Source of the DNA: Prevotellaceae bacterium HUN156
GTDB taxonomy: Bacteria > Bacteroidota > Bacteroidia > Bacteroidales > Bacteroidaceae
Direction: 5' to 3'
Length of the DNA: 64,000 nucleotides
Assembly (NCBI GenBank): GCA_900119285.1
Contig: FPIT01000009.1
Location: 1 to 64,000 of the forward strand
The position numbers and the translations under genes were made by a program. Numbering within the stretch: the first letter of the stretch is position 1; each line of letters starts with the position of its first letter. The notes below the pieces were generated by a model. That model had not been told where the DNA came from. It searched no databases and was given only the letters and a program-made list of their open reading frames with translations. Positions 34,889 through 42,935 of the stretch are shown here, one piece after another.

Positions 34889-35866
34889 TTAGATGCTTAA
34901 CTCATCGAGTACGGTGATGAGGCGTTTGTCGAAGCGTTTATCAGTGCGGATACACTCCGAGAAGGGGACATAAACAATGTTATTGTTGCGATAACCTACC
35001 ATTATGTTGCGCTGTCCTTGTTTGATAGCCTCGATAGCTCCAACACCAGTGCTGCTGGCGAGTATGCGGTCGCGAGCAGAAGGACTGCCGCCGCGCTGCA
35101 AGTGTCCAAGAATGGATACACGTACATCAAACTCAGGGAACTCGTTCTTTACACGATCGGCATAGTAGAGTGCACCACACTTAGGACTCTCTGACACAAT
35201 GACAATGCATGATTTCTTTGACTTACGGATTCCGCGCGTCATAAATGCTGCCAACTGGTCCACGTCAGTTGTCTCTTCAGGAACAATAGCTGCCTCAGCA
35301 CCACAGGCAATAGCACAGTTTTGTGCCAAGAAACCGGCATCACGTCCCATCACTTCAATAAAGAAGATGCGCTCGTGTGAATTGGCAGTATCGCGAATGC
35401 GGTCTACACACTCCATGATGGTATTCATTGTCGTATCGTAGCCAATGGTGGCATCTGTACCATACAGGTCATTGTCAATGGTACCAGGCAAACCGATACA
35501 GGGGAAATCGAACTCTACGCCAAAATTCCAGGCACCCGTCAGTGAACCGTTTCCGCCGATGACAACAAGGGCGTCAATCTCCTCCTTCTGACAGGTCTCA
35601 TAAGCCTTCTGCCTTCCCTCTGGAGTCATGAATTCTTTAGAGCGGGCAGTTTTCAGAATCGTACCTCCACGAGTAATAATGCCACTGACATCCTCCGTCG
35701 TAAAGGTCTTTACCTCATCCTTGATAAGTCCGTCGTAACCACGGAATATACCTTTTATATTAAAACCGTTATAGATGCCTGCACGTGTCACTGCACGAAT
35801 AGCTGCATTCATACCAGGAGAATCTCCTCCTGATGTCAGAATACCGATAGTCTTAATTTTGCTCAT
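34889..35866 (-). CDS. pfkA: 6-phosphofructokinase
   Basis: Phosphorylates fructose 6-phosphate in glycolysis. The start at 35866 ([20 protein letters not shown]) gives 325 residues, typical of PfkA. Marks: [34 protein letters not shown] with the catalytic Asp, [11 protein letters not shown], and ILGHLQRGG. The nucleotide-site motif reads [12 protein letters not shown] rather than GGDGS: the Mg-binding Asp (Asp103 in E. coli) is Asn, while the next Gly, associated with ATP use, is kept. It has its own promoter and stands inside the ompH/murI block. Confidence 0.94.
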   Translation of the reverse strand: MSKIKTIGILTSGGDSPGMNAAIRAVTRAGIYNGFNIKGIFRGYDGLIKDEVKTFTTEDVSGIITRGGTILKTARSKEFMTPEGRQKAYETCQKEEIDALVVIGGNGSLTGAWNFGVEFDFPCIGLPGTIDNDLYGTDATIGYDTTMNTIMECVDRIRDTANSHERIFFIEVMGRDAGFLAQNCAIACGAEAAIVPEETTDVDQLAAFMTRGIRKSKKSCIVIVSESPKCGALYYADRVKNEFPEFDVRVSILGHLQRGGSPSARDRILASSTGVGAIEAIKQGQRNIMVGYRNNNIVYVPFSECIRTDKRFDKRLITVLDELSI

Positions 35867-35902
35867 AGTAGTATGTAATCCTAAATGTTTCTTTTTACGG
35901 TG

Positions 35903-35910
35903 CAAAATTA
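35903..35910 (-). promoter_or_regulatory. pfkA promoter -7 element
   Basis: TAATTTTG followed by CACC on the minus strand, 36 bp upstream of the pfkA ATG at 35866. It sits inside the longer frame and supports the chosen start. Confidence 0.6.
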
Positions 35911-36006
35911 CGAATAAATTCTCAGATACGTCTTTCAAAGGTTATAAAAAATAGACTATTTAACCCTTTTTCTTGCTCTAAGACAATTATTTAGGACAAT
36001 AACAAT

Positions 36007-36031
36007 AAAGGGAAGCAAATCGCTTCCCTTT
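36007..36031 (-). terminator. Terminator after ompH copy 2
   Basis: A 10-bp stem, AAAGGGAAGC with GCTTCCCTTT and a short loop, followed on the minus strand by ATTGTTATTG. It ends the long envelope operon ahead of pfkA. Confidence 0.65.
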
Positions 36032-36056
36032 GATGATTTCTATGAGTCTAAATCTC

Positions 36057-36560
36057 TTACAGACCCAGTTTCTTCTTTACATCAGCAGTAACATCAGTAG
36101 AGAGGGTAGTGCTGATATAGGGGATACCGCTACCCATATCCATGATATATACGTAGTTGCCAGCCTGACCTACAGCTTTGATAGCCTCAATTACCTTTGC
36201 AGTAATGGCCTGCATGCGATCCTGCTGCTCTTTAGCTAGTGCCTGCTGGTTGTCCTGATAGCTCTGCTGAATCTTGGCATACATATCCTGCAGTTCCTGC
36301 TGACGGCGCTGCTTAATGTTCTCGGGCAGTGTAGCCTGCTCCTTATCGAAAGCCTCAGCCTTCTTCTGCAGCTCATCCTGCATTGATTTCAGGTCAGCTT
36401 CATACTGCTTGGTAAGGTTCTCGATGTCAGTGCGAGCCTTAGCGAACTCAGGCATAGCCTGAATAACCTCTTGTGAGTTAACGTGGCCAAATTTTCCCTG
36501 AGCGTTAGCTGTGGTGAAGCCACAAAGTGCACAAATGGCACAGATAATAAACTTCTTCAT
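36057..36560 (-). CDS. OmpH/Skp family periplasmic chaperone (copy 2)
   Basis: A 167-residue protein with a signal peptide of about 20 residues (TTANA/QG), GKFGHVNSQEVIQAMPEF, two long coiled-coil helices rich in Lys, Glu and Gln, and the final strand NYVYIMDMGSG. It closely resembles copies 1 and 3 in form. It is the last gene of the operon that includes uppS and bamA and would feed BamA with unfolded barrels. A terminator lies 26 bp past the stop. Confidence 0.92.
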   Translation of the reverse strand: MKKFIICAICALCGFTTANAQGKFGHVNSQEVIQAMPEFAKARTDIENLTKQYEADLKSMQDELQKKAEAFDKEQATLPENIKQRRQQELQDMYAKIQQSYQDNQQALAKEQQDRMQAITAKVIEAIKAVGQAGNYVYIMDMGSGIPYISTTLSTDVTADVKKKLGL

Positions 36561-36651
36561 AATTGTTTCTGTTTTTTATTGTTATTAATTTTTTTTATTC
36601 TTGTTTCTGGTCTTCCTAATCGTGCTAGAAGTGCTAGTTAAGCTAGCCAGA

Positions 36652-37170
36652 CTAGTTTGAATATCCCAGCTTGCTCAGCACCTCGTTAGAGATGTCTATC
36701 TTGGGTGATCCAAAGATGATGCCGCTGTCACTGGCTCTGTCGAGGATAAGTTGGTATCCACGCAGGTCTGCTATGTCTTTAACGGCATTGTAAACCTCCT
36801 CTTGAATGGGGCTCATCAGGGCTGTACGCTTCTTGAAGAGCTCACCTTCAGGACCAAAATATTTCTTCTTTAAGTCGGCAGCTTCCTTTTCTTTGGCTAC
36901 GATAGCATCCTGACGAGTTTTTTTCTGTTCCTGAGAGAGGAACACCACTTCGTTCTGATAGTTCTTGTATAAGGTCTGTGCCTCTATTTGGATTGCTTCA
37001 ACCTCAGCTTGCCACTTCTTTGATACTTGGTTTAACTGTTCGTTAGCACGCTCATAGGCTGGTATGTTCTTAAAGATATAGTCCATGTCGACTAAAGCGA
37101 ACTTCTGCGCGTGCAGCGACAGTGTCGTTGCAAACACTAAACTGGCTATTAATAATAATCTTTTCATCAT
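36652..37170 (-). CDS. OmpH/Skp family periplasmic chaperone (copy 1)
   Basis: A 172-residue protein directly downstream of bamA. A signal peptide (ATTLSLHA/QK) precedes FALVDMDYIFKNIPAYERA, a long helical region (QVSKKWQAEVEAIQIEAQTLYK and on), and RGYQLILDRAS near the end. An ATG at 37167 is an equal alternative start. The bamA-ompH-ompH order is a recurrent Bacteroidetes arrangement. Confidence 0.92.
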   Translation of the reverse strand: MMKRLLLIASLVFATTLSLHAQKFALVDMDYIFKNIPAYERANEQLNQVSKKWQAEVEAIQIEAQTLYKNYQNEVVFLSQEQKKTRQDAIVAKEKEAADLKKKYFGPEGELFKKRTALMSPIQEEVYNAVKDIADLRGYQLILDRASDSGIIFGSPKIDISNEVLSKLGYSN

Positions 37171-37230
37171 CGTCTCTTTTTAAAGGGTTTATATCTATTA
37201 GACGTGGATACTATCTATAAGTTTCAAGCT

Positions 37231-37270
37231 TTTACAACTCTTAACGCTCAACTGTCAACTTTCAACTACA
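37231..37270. repeat. Low-complexity heptamer-type repeat, TCAACTT/TCAACTG family
   Basis: Between ompH copy 1 and the end of bamA the plus strand reads imperfect copies of CAACTCT, CAACTGT and CAACTTT. Similar runs occur at 41503-41541 and 46754-46778. Confidence 0.6.
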
Positions 37271-39967
37271 TCAGAACTCCTGTCCGAGAATGAAGTGGAA
37301 TTGGCTGCCACCCTTAGAAGTAGAGGTTGCATAAGGCTTGTCGAAACCATAAGCCCAGTCAATACCCATCAAACCGACCATAGGCAGGAAGATACGTACA
37401 CCGATACCTGCAGAACGCTTGATGTCGAAGGGATTGAAGTTCTTTGTCTCAGACCATGCATTACCACCCTCAAGGAATCCTAAACCATAGATGGTGGTGT
37501 TACCCAACAGCAGCGGATAGCGCAACTCCAGCGTGAAGCGGTCATAGGCATAGGCCTCTGCACGATATGGAGTCAGTGAACCATTCTCGTAACCACGAAG
37601 ACCGATGGTCTCTTCTGCATAACCAGAACTATAACCACTCATACCGTCACCTCCCACATAGAAGGTTTCAAATGGTGATTTGTTGTTCTTGTTATATGAG
37701 CCGAGCAGACCTAATTCTACACGTGTCATCAGAACCAGACACTTCTGACCGTTAGTCAGCGCAGTGAATGATCTGGTCTTAAACTTCCACTTGTGATATT
37801 CAATCCAACGATACTTGTCCTGCAACTCTGCATTGTAGCGGTCTACATCAGTGTTATAGGTCTCTGCAGTTGCGAGATTTGCATAGTCCTTGTTGTTGAA
37901 CAAAGACCAGGGTGGCGTAAGTGTTACAGACGCCATGAATTCAGAACCGTGACGTGGGAACAACTGGTTGTCGGTTGATGTACGCGACAAGGAGATGCCC
38001 AAGTTGATATTGTTACAGTTACCGTTAGAAATCAAAAAGTAACTCCAGTCACGCAGCATATAGCGGGTAAATGACAACTGCGTAGACAACTGGAAGTAGT
38101 CGTCAGGCCAGCGCAGACGCTTGCCCCATCCGATAGATGCACCAAACAGCTTGATGTACTTGTCATCATCCATCATTGAGGTGTAGTCGTAGTAACTAGG
38201 GTTGTAGCTTCCGTAACCACCATAATAGTTGTAGTAGTTGTTATACCATGCTGAGTTACGATAGGTGCTTGAGATGTCACTCTGTTTAGAGTAGAAAGCG
38301 CTCACGCTGAAAGCATTTGGACGCTTACCTCCAAACCATCCGGTAGAATAACCAGTGGATACAGAGCTGTAGTAGCTACCATTCGACTGGAATGACAGGG
38401 AGAGCTGCTCACCGTCACCGATAGGCATGAAACTACGGCGCATCTTGTTCTTACCAAACAGGTTGCGCATAGAGAAGTTGTTCAGTTTGATACCTATACG
38501 ACCGATGATACCCGTTTGTCCCCAACCCAGTGAGAACTCAACTTGGTCGTTAGACTTCTGCTCTAGCTCCCAGTTGATATCTACCGAACCTTCATCATAG
38601 TTTGGTTTGATTTCTGGGTTAACCTTTTCAGGATCAAAGAATCCAGTAGAGGCAATTTCACGAGCAGAACGCTGGATGGCATCCTTTGAGAAGAGGTCGC
38701 CAGGCTTGGTACGCAGCTCGCGACGAACAACCTCTTCGTACAGGCGGTCGTTACCATAGATGCGCACATGACTGATATGCGCCTGCGTACCTTCTTCGAT
38801 ACGCATCTCAAGGTCGATACTGTCACCAACAATGTTAACCTCTGTAGGCTCTAATCTGTAGAACAGATAACCATTGTTCCAATAAAAGTTTCCGATAGCG
38901 TCTTCATCCTCAGAAAGACGCTTCTTGAGCAACTTCTGGTTATAAACATCTCCCTTTTTCATACCAAGGAGATCGTTCAAACCAGCTCTGTTGCCTACTC
39001 TGTTCGTAGGAATGACGGTATTACCGACCCATGATATGTTACGAACATAGTAGCGGTCACCTTCTTCCACTTTTACGTATACGTTGACATGCTTGTCGTC
39101 AACAGTCCATACAGAGTCCTCCAAGATGGTTGCATCACGATAGCCCAGCTCATTGTATTTCTCAATGAGGGCTGTCTTGGCTTCCTCGTATCGCTCTGGG
39201 GTGAATTTCTTTGCTTTAAAGATGTTCTTTATTTTTCCTGCCTCGTTAATTTTTCCGAAGGCACCCTTCTTAAACAAGGAACCGGTAATCTTATTGAATG
39301 ACAATTTTTCGTTACCATCAAAGATAATCTGGCGAACCTTCATCTTTGACTTCTTGTCAATAGTCACGTCGAGGATGACTTCATTCTTACCCGTTACATC
39401 GTCGCGCTGTGTGATATTGATTTCGGCGTTGTTATAGCCTTTATCATCGAAGTACTTCTTGGCAAGAATCTTGGCGCGGTCAATCATGTTTGGCGTAATC
39501 TGACTGCCTTTCATGATGCCCAACTTGGCCTCCATGTCTTCGCGTTCACTCTTCTTCAGGCCATAGTAGTTGATGGTGCTTACGCGTGGGCGAGTAGCCA
39601 GATTAATGCAGAGATATACCTTGTTGCCAACAATAGAGTCGGCAGTGATAGAAACCTTAGAGAATAGGCCATGCTTCCAATAGCGTTTCACAGCCTCAGT
39701 AATCTCTGTTCCTGGAACATCAATCATCTGGCCAACAGACAGACCAGACAGTCCCGTCAGCACATAGTCCTCGTAGCCTTCTACACCAGTTGTTCTCAAA
39801 CCACCAATCTCGCAGTGACGCGGTGTACCTGCATACGAGATATCGGGATTGACAATAACGTCTTGCGCCACGGCGTGGCTGGTGAATAGAGTACAGTGAA
39901 TAGTGAATAGTGTTGTCAACACCATCACTTTCTGTAAAATAGCTTTTCTATTCACTTGGTTATTCAT
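37271..39967 (-). CDS. bamA: Outer-membrane protein assembly factor BamA
   Basis: Core of the machine that inserts barrel proteins into the outer membrane, about 898 residues. A signal peptide ends SHAVAQ; tandem POTRA domains follow (about residues 50-480, for example YWKHGLFSKVSITAD, AKKYFDDKGYNNAEI, FDGNEKLSFNKITGSLF), then the 16-strand barrel with WGKRLRWPDDYF, the L6 motif region GLRGYENGS, and a C-terminal FHFILGQEF ending in Phe. The signal-peptide code is made of a TATTCACT-type repeat plus a palindrome also found in the DUF6089-like gene. uppS lies upstream and ompH downstream. Confidence 0.96.
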   Translation of the reverse strand: MNNQVNRKAILQKVMVLTTLFTIHCTLFTSHAVAQDVIVNPDISYAGTPRHCEIGGLRTTGVEGYEDYVLTGLSGLSVGQMIDVPGTEITEAVKRYWKHGLFSKVSITADSIVGNKVYLCINLATRPRVSTINYYGLKKSEREDMEAKLGIMKGSQITPNMIDRAKILAKKYFDDKGYNNAEINITQRDDVTGKNEVILDVTIDKKSKMKVRQIIFDGNEKLSFNKITGSLFKKGAFGKINEAGKIKNIFKAKKFTPERYEEAKTALIEKYNELGYRDATILEDSVWTVDDKHVNVYVKVEEGDRYYVRNISWVGNTVIPTNRVGNRAGLNDLLGMKKGDVYNQKLLKKRLSEDEDAIGNFYWNNGYLFYRLEPTEVNIVGDSIDLEMRIEEGTQAHISHVRIYGNDRLYEEVVRRELRTKPGDLFSKDAIQRSAREIASTGFFDPEKVNPEIKPNYDEGSVDINWELEQKSNDQVEFSLGWGQTGIIGRIGIKLNNFSMRNLFGKNKMRRSFMPIGDGEQLSLSFQSNGSYYSSVSTGYSTGWFGGKRPNAFSVSAFYSKQSDISSTYRNSAWYNNYYNYYGGYGSYNPSYYDYTSMMDDDKYIKLFGASIGWGKRLRWPDDYFQLSTQLSFTRYMLRDWSYFLISNGNCNNINLGISLSRTSTDNQLFPRHGSEFMASVTLTPPWSLFNNKDYANLATAETYNTDVDRYNAELQDKYRWIEYHKWKFKTRSFTALTNGQKCLVLMTRVELGLLGSYNKNNKSPFETFYVGGDGMSGYSSGYAEETIGLRGYENGSLTPYRAEAYAYDRFTLELRYPLLLGNTTIYGLGFLEGGNAWSETKNFNPFDIKRSAGIGVRIFLPMVGLMGIDWAYGFDKPYATSTSKGGSQFHFILGQEF

Positions 39968-39984
39968 ATATTTCATTAGAGATA

Positions 39985-40033
39985 TCTAATTATTCATTGT
40001 TCACTTTTCACTAGTCTCTTTTCATTATTCACT
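39985..40033. repeat. Low-complexity TTCACTATTCAC-type repeat between uppS and bamA
   Basis: Imperfect copies of ATTCACT/TTTCACT run from the uppS stop to the bamA start. The same word family reappears within the bamA and DUF6089 signal-peptide codons. Confidence 0.6.
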
Positions 40034-40817
40034 ATAGACTTTCGGTCTCGCTTTCCACCTGTTCTTCCGTTTTACCGAAACGGCGCTGGCGGTTTTGGTA
40101 GCTCTCAATGGCTTTGTTCAGTTCTGCTTCATCGAAGTCTGGCCAATAAGTGTCACAGAAATAGAGTTCTGAGTAGGCAATCTGCCACAGCAGATAATTG
40201 GAGATGCGCACCTCACCGCCTGTACGAATCAGCAGGTCAGGGTCTGGCATATAATTCGTCTGCATGTGCTGACTGATAAATTCCTCTGTAATATCTTGTG
40301 GGAAAATTCCTCCCGTTGTGAGGTTCTTCCATTTTTGAGCAGGAGAAGGATTGTCTATTTCTTCTCTTACCTCAGCAACAATCTCTCTGACGGCATTGGT
40401 GATTTCCCAACGGCTGCTGTAGCTTAGGGCTATCGTCATTGTCATCGAGTCATTCTTGGCTGTATGCTCCTCTGTCTCATGTAGCTTTTGCTGCACAACA
40501 TCGGGCAGGCGCTTCAGGTCACCGATAACACGGAAGCGCACATTGTTCTTCATAAAAATCTCGTCTTCAAGTGAGGTAAGTACCAAACCCATCAATGCCG
40601 ATACTTCATCGGCAGGTCTGTTCCAGTTCTCAGTAGAGAAGGTGTAGAGCGTCAGGAATTTTACTCCCATGTTACTACATGCGGTAGTGATGCGGCGTAC
40701 TGCTTCCACTCCAGCCTGATGGCCGTAGCTACGTTCTTTACCTCGCTCGTTTGCCCAGCGTCCGTTGCCGTCCATGATGATGGCAATATGCTGTGGAATG
40801 TTGTTAGTCTCTATCAT
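40032..40817 (-). CDS. uppS: Isoprenyl (undecaprenyl) diphosphate synthase
   Basis: cis-prenyltransferase that makes the C55 lipid carrier precursor for peptidoglycan and O-antigen. At 261 residues it starts [22 protein letters not shown] with the catalytic Asp in MDGNGRWA, and has [32 protein letters not shown] and the C-terminal [22 protein letters not shown], here used as shorter motifs [12 protein letters not shown] and WQIAYSE. Its start overlaps the end of the DUF6089-like gene by 14 bp, so the two are translationally linked; bamA follows. Confidence 0.96.
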   Translation of the reverse strand: MIETNNIPQHIAIIMDGNGRWANERGKERSYGHQAGVEAVRRITTACSNMGVKFLTLYTFSTENWNRPADEVSALMGLVLTSLEDEIFMKNNVRFRVIGDLKRLPDVVQQKLHETEEHTAKNDSMTMTIALSYSSRWEITNAVREIVAEVREEIDNPSPAQKWKNLTTGGIFPQDITEEFISQHMQTNYMPDPDLLIRTGGEVRISNYLLWQIAYSELYFCDTYWPDFDEAELNKAIESYQNRQRRFGKTEEQVESETESL

Positions 40818-41502
40818 TATGACATGTTTTACATTTTGCCCATAGGTCGTAGGTCAGTGATAATCGCAACTGACTATAACAGTCAGTGTTCTTAAATAAT
40901 CCAGAGCTCTTGATGCCGTATGGATCTTTTGCCCCGTCTAATCCGTCGCTGCCAGTCAGGTGCATAGCCCATTCCAGAGCCATGTTTACGCGGTCGGCAA
41001 CTTTATATTTGACACCTACGCCCAAAGGAACGTTCATGGCAATTTCTGTTTTGTTGTCAGTCTTGCAGGCTGTCAGTCCTAAGCCTATCAAGAGATATGG
41101 CGTGAGCCTTTTGGCTCCACGATATTCCATTCCTGTGCCATAGGGCCAGAAGTTATGCTCTATTCTGAAACCAACGTCCCAGAGCTTGTTGTTAAAGCTA
41201 TAGCCCTCCCATTCCAGTGGAATATGTGTTTTGATATCTTTTGTTCCACCTTCAATTTGTCCGTAGCTTACGTTCATAGCCACTGCCGTGCGAGGGTTAA
41301 ACTTATATTTTGCCAAGAGTGAGAACATGGGCTGAACATTCTTGAAGAGGTTGCTGTTGAAGTCTCCTTCATACGAGAGCATACCAATACCTCCACCGAT
41401 TTCCAGTCGGTATTCTGGCTCCGTCTGCGCCACTGCGTGGCTAACGAATAGTGAACAGTGAATACTGAATAGTATTGCTACCGCGTATAAACGTTTCTTC
41501 AT
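40804..41502 (-). CDS. DUF6089-like outer-membrane beta-barrel protein
   Basis: A 232-residue exported protein: [16 protein letters not shown], cleaved after SHAVAQ, then [22 protein letters not shown] and a run of amphipathic strands ending LRLSLTYDL. Bacteroidetes often have such a gene directly upstream of uppS and bamA; the DUF6089 name is from memory of that neighbourhood. It probably forms a small barrel, with function unknown. The signal peptide resembles that of BamA at DNA and protein level. The start at 41502 is preferred over 41508. Confidence 0.8.
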   Translation of the reverse strand: MKKRLYAVAILFSIHCSLFVSHAVAQTEPEYRLEIGGGIGMLSYEGDFNSNLFKNVQPMFSLLAKYKFNPRTAVAMNVSYGQIEGGTKDIKTHIPLEWEGYSFNNKLWDVGFRIEHNFWPYGTGMEYRGAKRLTPYLLIGLGLTACKTDNKTEIAMNVPLGVGVKYKVADRVNMALEWAMHLTGSDGLDGAKDPYGIKSSGLFKNTDCYSQLRLSLTYDLWAKCKTCHNDRD

Positions 41503-41541
41503 TCTCAACTCTCAACTTTCAACTCTCAACTTTCAACTCTC
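41449..41541. repeat. Two low-complexity repeat runs at the start of the DUF6089-like gene
   Basis: 41449-41475 (coding) carries GAATAGTGAACAGTGAATACTGAATAG-type words; 41503-41541 (intergenic) carries alternating TCAACTC and TCAACTT heptamers. The two runs are within 30 bp of each other. Confidence 0.6.
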
Positions 41542-42655
41542 ACTGAATCTCCCATCCCAGTCGGTTTATGCGTCCGCGCCAAACCTCCTTGGTTGTCCCG
41601 TAGTCACAGTAGAGCCAAATGTAATTGTTGGCGTCTGTTTTTACGATAAGGCGTTGTATGCCATCATAGTTGAAGTCTGCAGGCATTCTGAAGTTCTTCA
41701 GCTCTTGCCATGTAATACCATTGTCACGACTCTTATAAATCGTTCTGTAATTACCACCAAAGGCTAAGATGCCATCATCGTATTTGACGAGTGACAAATC
41801 TTTCAGTAGTGGTAGATTATATTTGTCGTTGTCATTGCGCTCAATGAGTGTCCACTGGCTCTTTGGAGCACCTTTGCTGTAGTCCACAATCTTGCGCCAT
41901 ACCATTGCACGCTGACTGTTAGCTGTTGAAGCACCAGCCATCAATACGTAGTCTGTAGAATCTGACAGGAAGAGTGGATAGCTTACCAATGAAACATGTT
42001 CTGTAGGCAGCATTTCTGCATTTTCTGCATCATCAGCTAAGTCTTGCATCCATTCAGTCTGGTCTTTCTTCAGCACCATGAGCTTGTTGTCGTTAGAAAG
42101 ACCATATTCCTCGGTAGTGCTCTTGCCAAGATATTGCTTCAGACCAGTTGGCAGTGTAGGCTCTATGGGGAATGCTACGTCGGTCATAAGGTTCCAAACC
42201 ATATCATCTCCCTCTTGCTGGTGTACGTTGACCTTAACGAGATATTCGTTGTGACCATTGCCACTGCTGGGGTAAACTATAATGCTGCGGGGCTTGCTAA
42301 AATCAAGACTGTCTGTAGCGTTGATGTAGGTAAGTGTATCGCGTGTCTCGTTAAGAAGATATGCTACACCATTGTTCATCGTGCTGATGTTGCAGATGAC
42401 ATGGGCAACGTCCGTTCCTGTAGGCAGGGAGTCGGTGTTGTAAATCTGATAGTTAACAGCATCGATATGGAAGAGATAATTGCTGCCTTTGAAGGTAGTC
42501 TTTTCTCCATTGACATATCGATTCATTGTTCCTAACGAGAAACTCGTGATGGCAGCGTCATCATAAAGAATCGTGTCATCATCGCTGGCACCTAAGCATG
42601 AGGTCAGTGCTGTCAGCACGACCATAAACAGGCATATAGTTTTTATTTGTTTCAT
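41540..42655 (-). CDS. DUF6242-like lipoprotein
   Basis: A 371-residue lipoprotein; the start at 42655 gives MKQIKTICLFMVVLTALTSC with a clear lipobox. Residues 25-150 form beta-rich, Ig-like modules (ITSFSLGTMNRYV, LDFSKPRSIIVYPSSG); the rest looks like a propeller with repeated tryptophans (KSQWTLIERND, YKSRDNGITWQELKNF, VWRGRINRLGWE), similar to sortilin-type or BNR repeats. I recall the DUF6242 label for such proteins, but not firmly. It is upstream of the envelope operon with its own promoter. Role unknown. Confidence 0.75.
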   Translation of the reverse strand: MKQIKTICLFMVVLTALTSCLGASDDDTILYDDAAITSFSLGTMNRYVNGEKTTFKGSNYLFHIDAVNYQIYNTDSLPTGTDVAHVICNISTMNNGVAYLLNETRDTLTYINATDSLDFSKPRSIIVYPSSGNGHNEYLVKVNVHQQEGDDMVWNLMTDVAFPIEPTLPTGLKQYLGKSTTEEYGLSNDNKLMVLKKDQTEWMQDLADDAENAEMLPTEHVSLVSYPLFLSDSTDYVLMAGASTANSQRAMVWRKIVDYSKGAPKSQWTLIERNDNDKYNLPLLKDLSLVKYDDGILAFGGNYRTIYKSRDNGITWQELKNFRMPADFNYDGIQRLIVKTDANNYIWLYCDYGTTKEVWRGRINRLGWEIQ

Positions 42656-42685
42656 CAGAATGATTCTTTTTTCCAAAATTCCGTG

Positions 42686-42693
42686 CAAATTTA
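42686..42693 (-). promoter_or_regulatory. Promoter of the DUF6242-like gene
   Basis: TAAATTTG followed by CACGG on the minus strand, 30 bp before the chosen ATG at 42655. Confidence 0.6.
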
Positions 42694-42864
42694 CGCACAA
42701 TTCTGCAATTTTGAGCAAAATTCTCCCTTTTATTAAGTTAAATATATGATAAATACCAATATTTTAGGTTTTATAAACAAAAATATACCAGATTAAAATC
42801 CTCTTTTTTAGGTATTTATTTTGATATTGTCGCATTTTTTCTTGGCGGTGTAGTTTATTATGAT

Positions 42865-42872
42865 TACCTTTG
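42865..42872 (+). promoter_or_regulatory. Promoter of the large secreted protein gene
   Basis: TACCTTTG followed by C, 63 bp upstream of the chosen ATG at 42936; it shows that the upstream frame from 42870 is leader, not protein. Confidence 0.65.
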
Positions 42873-42935
42873 CGTCCCGTTCGAAATACACAACTCACTA
42901 TAAGATTGTTTTTTATTTATCAAATTAACTTAACT

